Below are positions 8,181 to 11,429 of a DNA stretch of 11,429 bases, one piece after another. Position numbers and translations under genes: made by a program. Every line of letters starts with the position of its first letter. Positions within the stretch are counted from its first letter, which is position 1. The notes below the pieces were generated by a model that made no database searches, had not been told where the DNA came from, and was given only the letters and a program-made list of their open reading frames with translations. The stretch covers positions 113,657-125,085 of the forward strand of contig NW_003101628.1 of the NCBI RefSeq assembly GCF_000003855.2, in the 5' to 3' direction. Source of the stretch: Blastomyces gilchristii SLH14081 (Eukaryota > Ascomycota > Eurotiomycetes > Onygenales > Ajellomycetaceae).

Positions 8181-9500
8181 GAATCTTTCTTTAATACAAT
8201 ATGATTGATGCAGACAGACACTGATTCATTCTTTGAGTGAGAAGATATGTAGACTGATCAGTAGTTGCAAGTAATATGTTCTGTTCAGTTACAGTTAATA
8301 CACACTTCTTATTAATATTAATCAGCAACTTCTTCAGAAGTGATCTTAGAAACTTGAAAGCCTGTTCAGATGACAGAGACTCTTGTCTGTGTATAGATAT
8401 TTGAGTCGACTCAGTCTATGACATCTGCATCATTGTTGTTATTTCTCAGCACAGATGTATAAGTGACTGAGATGTAACATCTTCTATCACTGTTCTGTAT
8501 ACTCTTGAGCTTGATAAGACAGTTATTCAATGTTCAGAGTTATATGCAGAAATCTTCATAAGTCTGATCTTTGTCTACACTTACAAGAGCCTGTAAGAGT
8601 TTGAAAGTTAATATCTTCTTAAGCATACTAATCTTCATTCAATTCTCTCAAGATTAATCACCTACTTCTAGAATCTTGATATCAAAGTCAGAACTGAATG
8701 TTGTGAGAGAAGTGTTTCTCTATCAGACACTCTGTAATCAATCTAATACTTTCTATTATATAACAGTGTCTCAGAACAGAATATCAAGATATTTGATAAT
8801 ATTATCAGATATTTATAATACTGATTCACATGCTTTCCTTTATGAATAAAACTTCTATTTTATGTAATTCTTCAATTGTTCATTGATATATTAATCTTGA
8901 TTGATTAGTGATCTGATGACATCTTCATCTATACTTAGATTCATGAGCATTTTCAATCTTCATAATGAGTAGAGAGTGAGATCAGAAGTATTGAAATATG
9001 TGAGAGTATTTAAGCATTTCTTCAATATTTGCATTGTGTCTATATTTAATTCTGTCAGTGTTAAAATTGTCTATACAGAGATTTCTTATTGAGATAATCA
9101 TTGAATTTCTTCATATTAATGTTATTGAGTCACATGTATATCAGCTATCTATTACTGTTATAATTTCAACATTGCTTAAAGTCACTATAGCACTGCATCT
9201 ATGCTCATGTTCAAGAGTTCTCTCATATTATTAATAGACATAGCTGTATCATTTGTCAGATGTGTGTACTTATATGAATATCTCATACATCTGTGTCAGA
9301 ACTCTTGAGTCTTTCACTGATATTCTCATTGTAAGATCTTGTTCTCTTTGTAAGATCTTGTTACAGAGTCAGAGTGACTGATGAGCAAGCTTCTATCTGA
9401 GAACTTGATGTCTACTTAACTGTTTAATCATTTCTCTATTTCTTATATATTGTTACATGTTCAGATATCTTCTCAATGAATAATTGTTTTCAATAAGAAG
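8165..9500 (-). pseudogene. Gag remnant of the LTR element, with CCHC zinc knuckle
   Basis: Gag forms the virus-like particle and packages RNA. The clearest part is a zinc knuckle at 8261-8302, read on the minus strand as CINCN, TGA, TEHITCNY. This is CX2CX4HX4C with the last Cys changed to Tyr. In the same frame about 240 bases upstream lies FKLLQALVSVDKDQTYEDFC (around 8546-8605), which resembles the end of the capsid-like part of fungal Gypsy Gags. Farther upstream the frame is broken by many stops and I could not place a start codon. The region carries a short 19-bp repeat at 9329-9362. Gag sequence is poorly conserved, so the assignment rests on position and the knuckle. The plus-strand open stretch at 9034-9234 is antisense to it. 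Confidence 0.7.
9329..9362. repeat. Short direct repeat, TTGTAAGATCTTGTT twice
   Basis: The 15-base word occurs at 9329-9343 and 9348-9362, 19 bases apart, inside the gag remnant. The spacing is not a multiple of three, so if it arose by duplication it shifted the frame. It is a small local feature with no known role. Confidence 0.6.
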
Positions 9501-9519
9501 ACAATGAATATTTTTCAAG

Positions 9520-9830
9520 TATAAGAGACCTAGACTAAATAGATCAGTATAATATTTATCAGTCTCATATAAGAAAGTGAAAAATGTTAGAGAAGGAAAG
9601 AAAGAGAAAGTGTGAGAATCAGCAATCAGAGTGAATATTTATATGTGTACACAGTGAACCTTCAGAGTGGAAGAACTTTATATGTGTACATGATAAAGCT
9701 TCAGGGCGGATGAACAGGAAATTCATGAGTTTTTCAGCCAAGAATCAGTGACCGAGGATCGGAGCTTTCAGCGGGATCTATGAAGTGTAAGGAAATAGTC
9801 TATATAATTGATCGGGCGCAGCCCGCCACA
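9520..9830 (-). repeat. 5-prime LTR (311 bp), promoter-side
   Basis: This is the indel-free partner of 4171-4481. It opens TATAAGAGACC, where the expected TG has become TA, and ends CCGCCACA. In element orientation it is the 5-prime LTR and would carry the promoter. Its last 140 bases keep many CpG and CpC/GpG sites, such as GACCGAGGATCGG, CAGCGGG and ATCGGGCGCAGCCCGCC, that are mutated in the other LTR. The segment next to the LTR on the inner side (minus strand CTTGAAAAATATTCATTG) should hold the primer binding site, but I could not match it to a tRNA end. Confidence 0.95.
9638..9715 (-). promoter_or_regulatory. 39-bp tandem duplication in the 5-prime LTR with two TATA-like motifs
   Basis: Units lie at 9638-9676 and 9677-9715. 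Both open TTTATATGTGTACA on the plus strand, which is TGTACACATATAAA on the coding strand, so two intact TATA-like boxes sit 39 bases apart in the LTR that would drive the element. The repeat itself is certain. Its promoter role is inferred from position and motif only. Confidence 0.45.
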
Positions 9831-9835
9831 ATAAG
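9831..9835. repeat. Target site duplication ATAAG, right copy
   Basis: An exact copy of 4166-4170, directly after the terminal CA of the right LTR. Codon phase confirms it. Bases 4158-4170 followed by 9836 onward read E, E, V, stop, E, K, E, V, F, K, A, F in the LINE frame. Confidence 0.95.
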
Positions 9836-11429
9836 AAAAAGAAGTTTTTAAAGCTTTTAACTACACTAAAACAAGAAGTGTAGTAAAACTTTCAGCTCTA
9901 GAATATAAGTTTCAGAATGAATTATATATAGTAAATTCTTTTAAGAAAAAATATCAAGCTTTTATAAGAATTCTCTTTCAAAACTCATCAGATTCAGATT
10001 CAGAGAAAGAGAATATATCACTTTATAACTATATTAATGAAAATAACTGAGAATGATCTGAACTTACACAGAATGAATTAGAGTCAGCTATCTTCTCAAG
10101 TTCAGTTAAAACTGCTGCAGAGTCTGATTCAATCAATGACTTGATTATTCAAAATATATACTTCTACTTAAAGAATGAATATTTTAAGCTCTTTTTTAAT
10201 CTCTTGAAAAATGAATATTATTCTGAATACTGACAAGAAGTCACTGAAGTGATTCTTATAAAATTTAATAGAAAAACTTTAATTTCTAAGTTATATAGAG
10301 TAATATCTCTATTAAACTGTTTAAAAAAGATTTTAGAAAAGATAATAACTACTTAACTATCTTTTATAAGCTCTATTAATGATTCTCTTCTATTCAGTAA
10401 ATAAATAAGAGACAGAAAACAATACTCTGTAATTAATACTATTCTCTGAATTATTTACAATATTTAAATAATAAAGTATAAAGATCTGATCTTAACTGCA
10501 GTTTTTATTAATATAAAAGATACATTTGATTATGTTTCAAAGTCAAAGTTAATTCAGACTTTGCAGATATTAACAATATCACTTTCTCTAATAAAATAAG
10601 TTAATTATTTTATATCTAAAAGAATTATATAACTATTCTTTAATAAAAGAAAATCAGATAAGACTGAGATAAAAATAGAAGTACTGTAAGAATCTTTAAT
10701 CTTATCTATTTTATTTATAATATACACTGCATATCTATTCAAGAATAGAGAGATAAAAATAGTGAGAACTTTAAGTTATATAGATAATATTGATCTACTC
10801 TACAGTTCAAAAATAATCAAAGAGAATTTAGAAGTGATTAAGAAAGTAGTAAAGAAAATCTTTATTAGAGTAGATATCAATCTAATTCAATTTAATATGA
10901 ATAAAACTGAGTTATTTCACTTTTTTTTCAGATTTAATAAGAAACAACAAAGTCTAACTCTTTTAAATAAAGAGATTAAACTCAGTTTGAATATCAAATG
11001 ATTAAAAGTATAATTAAACTTGAAGTTGAATTTTAAATATTATATTTAATAAACAATTATCAAGACAGAGAGACTACTGAATAGTATAATCAGACTATTA
11101 AATATTGAAAGAGATCTATTCTTTCAGACTATAGAACAGTTATATATAGTCTGTATTATCTCAGTAGCTGATTATGAAGTTTAAGTTTGATGAAATAATC
11201 AAGGTAATTTCACTGAACTCTTTCAAAGTCTATAAAACAGAGCTTTGAGAAGACATTTAAATCATCTTTTATTAAAGTAATGAAAATTGAAGCTTTAATT
11301 TTATCTTCTTCTATTTAATTTAACAAAGTCTGTATAAACTATACTCTGAGAGTCATGAAGATGAGCGTAAATTAGATAATCAGAGAAAGAGCCTCTTCTT
11401 CATTTCCTACAGTTAACTCAGACAACGCC
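9836..11429 (+). pseudogene. LINE ORF2 3-prime part: Tad1-type reverse transcriptase, cut by window end
   Basis: The LINE reverse transcriptase copies the element RNA at the nicked target. The frame restored across the insertion continues unshifted to at least 11001. It reads KEVFKAFNYTKTR, then KTLISKLYRVISLLNCLKKILEKII (about 10270-10350), AVFINIKDTFDYVS and LQESLILSILFIIYTAYLF. LSYIDNIDLLYSS (10771-10809) follows, then NLIQFNMNKTELFHFF. In motif A the Asp is now Asn at 10510-10512. In motif B, PQG has become LQE. In motif C (YxDD) the second Asp is now Asn at 10786-10788. After about 11000 the thumb part (LFFQTIEQLYIVCIISVADYEV, NRALRRHLNHLL, NYTLRVMKMSVN) is clear but may cross an indel. 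The longest stop-free piece is 10762-11001. The RNase H domain usual in this clade is not reached. It is inactive. Confidence 0.92.

Larger units (their letters stand above)
4171..9830 (-). mobile_element. Complete Ty3/Gypsy LTR retrotransposon with C-terminal chromodomain (chromovirus type), inactivated by point mutation
   Basis: The element is 5,660 bp long, bounded by 311-bp direct repeats that begin TG (or TA, mutated, at 9520) and end CA, and is flanked by ATAAG. On the minus strand the order is gag with a CCHC knuckle, protease, reverse transcriptase, RNase H, integrase, chromodomain. Having integrase after RT defines Ty3/Gypsy, and the terminal chromodomain defines the chromovirus lineage. 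The pyrimidine run at 4486-4496 is the polypurine tract on the coding strand. It lies beside the left LTR, so that LTR is the 3-prime one. All pol domains found share one reading frame over about 3.5 kb, yet every domain contains stops. Decay has been by G-to-A and C-to-T changes rather than indels. Solo movement is impossible. Whether active relatives exist elsewhere in the genome cannot be seen here. Confidence 0.95.
1205..11429 (+). mobile_element. Tad1-clade LINE (non-LTR retrotransposon), decayed, interrupted by an LTR element
   Basis: The order of parts is 5-prime tandem repeats, gag-like ORF1 with CCHC zinc knuckles, and ORF2 with an endonuclease-exonuclease-phosphatase domain followed by a reverse transcriptase. 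This is the architecture of Tad1-like LINEs of filamentous fungi. The element is split at 4170/9836 by a complete LTR retrotransposon. Joining the two sides restores one continuous ORF2 frame. The 3-prime end, including the RNase H region usual in this clade and the poly-A or other tail, lies beyond the right edge. The whole copy is riddled with TAA, TAG and TGA codons at places where Gln, Arg and Trp are expected, so it cannot move by itself. Confidence 0.85.

Noticed and set aside
9034..9234. Plus-strand open stretch of 66 residues
   Set aside because: It lies antisense to the gag remnant of the LTR element and has no start context or family resemblance.
9495..9519. Primer binding site next to the 5-prime LTR
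   Set aside because: The position is right, but the AT-only sequence after mutation could not be matched with confidence to any tRNA 3-prime end, so it was not listed as a feature.
4171..9830. Dating the insertion from the roughly 13% difference between the LTRs
   Set aside because: Most differences are transitions in CpG and CpC contexts. RIP-like mutation can create them within few generations, so a molecular clock does not apply.
1400..11429. TGA at Trp positions suggesting a mitochondrial or alternative genetic code
   Set aside because: TAA and TAG also replace Gln and Arg/Trp codons, and catalytic Asp, Gly and Cys codons are changed as well. This is general C-to-T / G-to-A decay of nuclear retroelements, not recoding.

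Overview
This window is a decayed, very AT-rich transposon graveyard that looks like nuclear DNA of a filamentous ascomycete fungus (Pezizomycotina). Three things point there: a LINE of the Tad1 clade, a Ty3/Gypsy chromodomain retrotransposon, and heavy C-to-T / G-to-A decay of the kind left by repeat-induced point mutation (RIP). No intact gene, host gene, RNA gene, CRISPR array or bacterial feature was seen. Every coding trace is a retroelement reading frame broken by many stop codons. I found no previously undescribed functional system. What can be read is a well preserved nested insertion with an informative mutation record.

Layout: (1) Positions 1-322 hold a minus-strand fragment of a Tad1-like LINE gag gene that continues off the left edge. 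(2) Positions 323-1204 are AT-rich with nothing recognisable. (3) A second LINE copy, on the plus strand and head-to-head with the first, begins with 3.5 tandem copies of a 53-bp unit (1205-1389). Its gag-like ORF1 follows (from 1400), then the ORF2 endonuclease (about 3045-3760) and a linker. Its reverse transcriptase resumes at 9836 and runs to the window end, where ORF2 is cut before the expected RNase H. (4) Inside ORF2 sits a complete Ty3/Gypsy chromovirus-type retrotransposon at 4171-9830 (5,660 bp), in minus orientation. It has two 311-bp LTRs, a 5-bp target duplication ATAAG, a polypurine tract, and remnants in the order gag, protease, RT, RNase H, integrase, chromodomain. Removing the element plus one ATAAG restores the LINE reading frame exactly, so the LINE was there first.

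The pol remnant of the LTR element stays in one frame from protease to chromodomain (about 8060 down to 4482). The LINE gag also stays in one frame. Decay has therefore been almost wholly by point transitions, with few indels. Comparing the two LTRs shows changes mainly at CpG and CpC/GpG. The LINE, in contrast, also appears to have lost many CpA sites. The two nested layers thus carry different mutation signatures.
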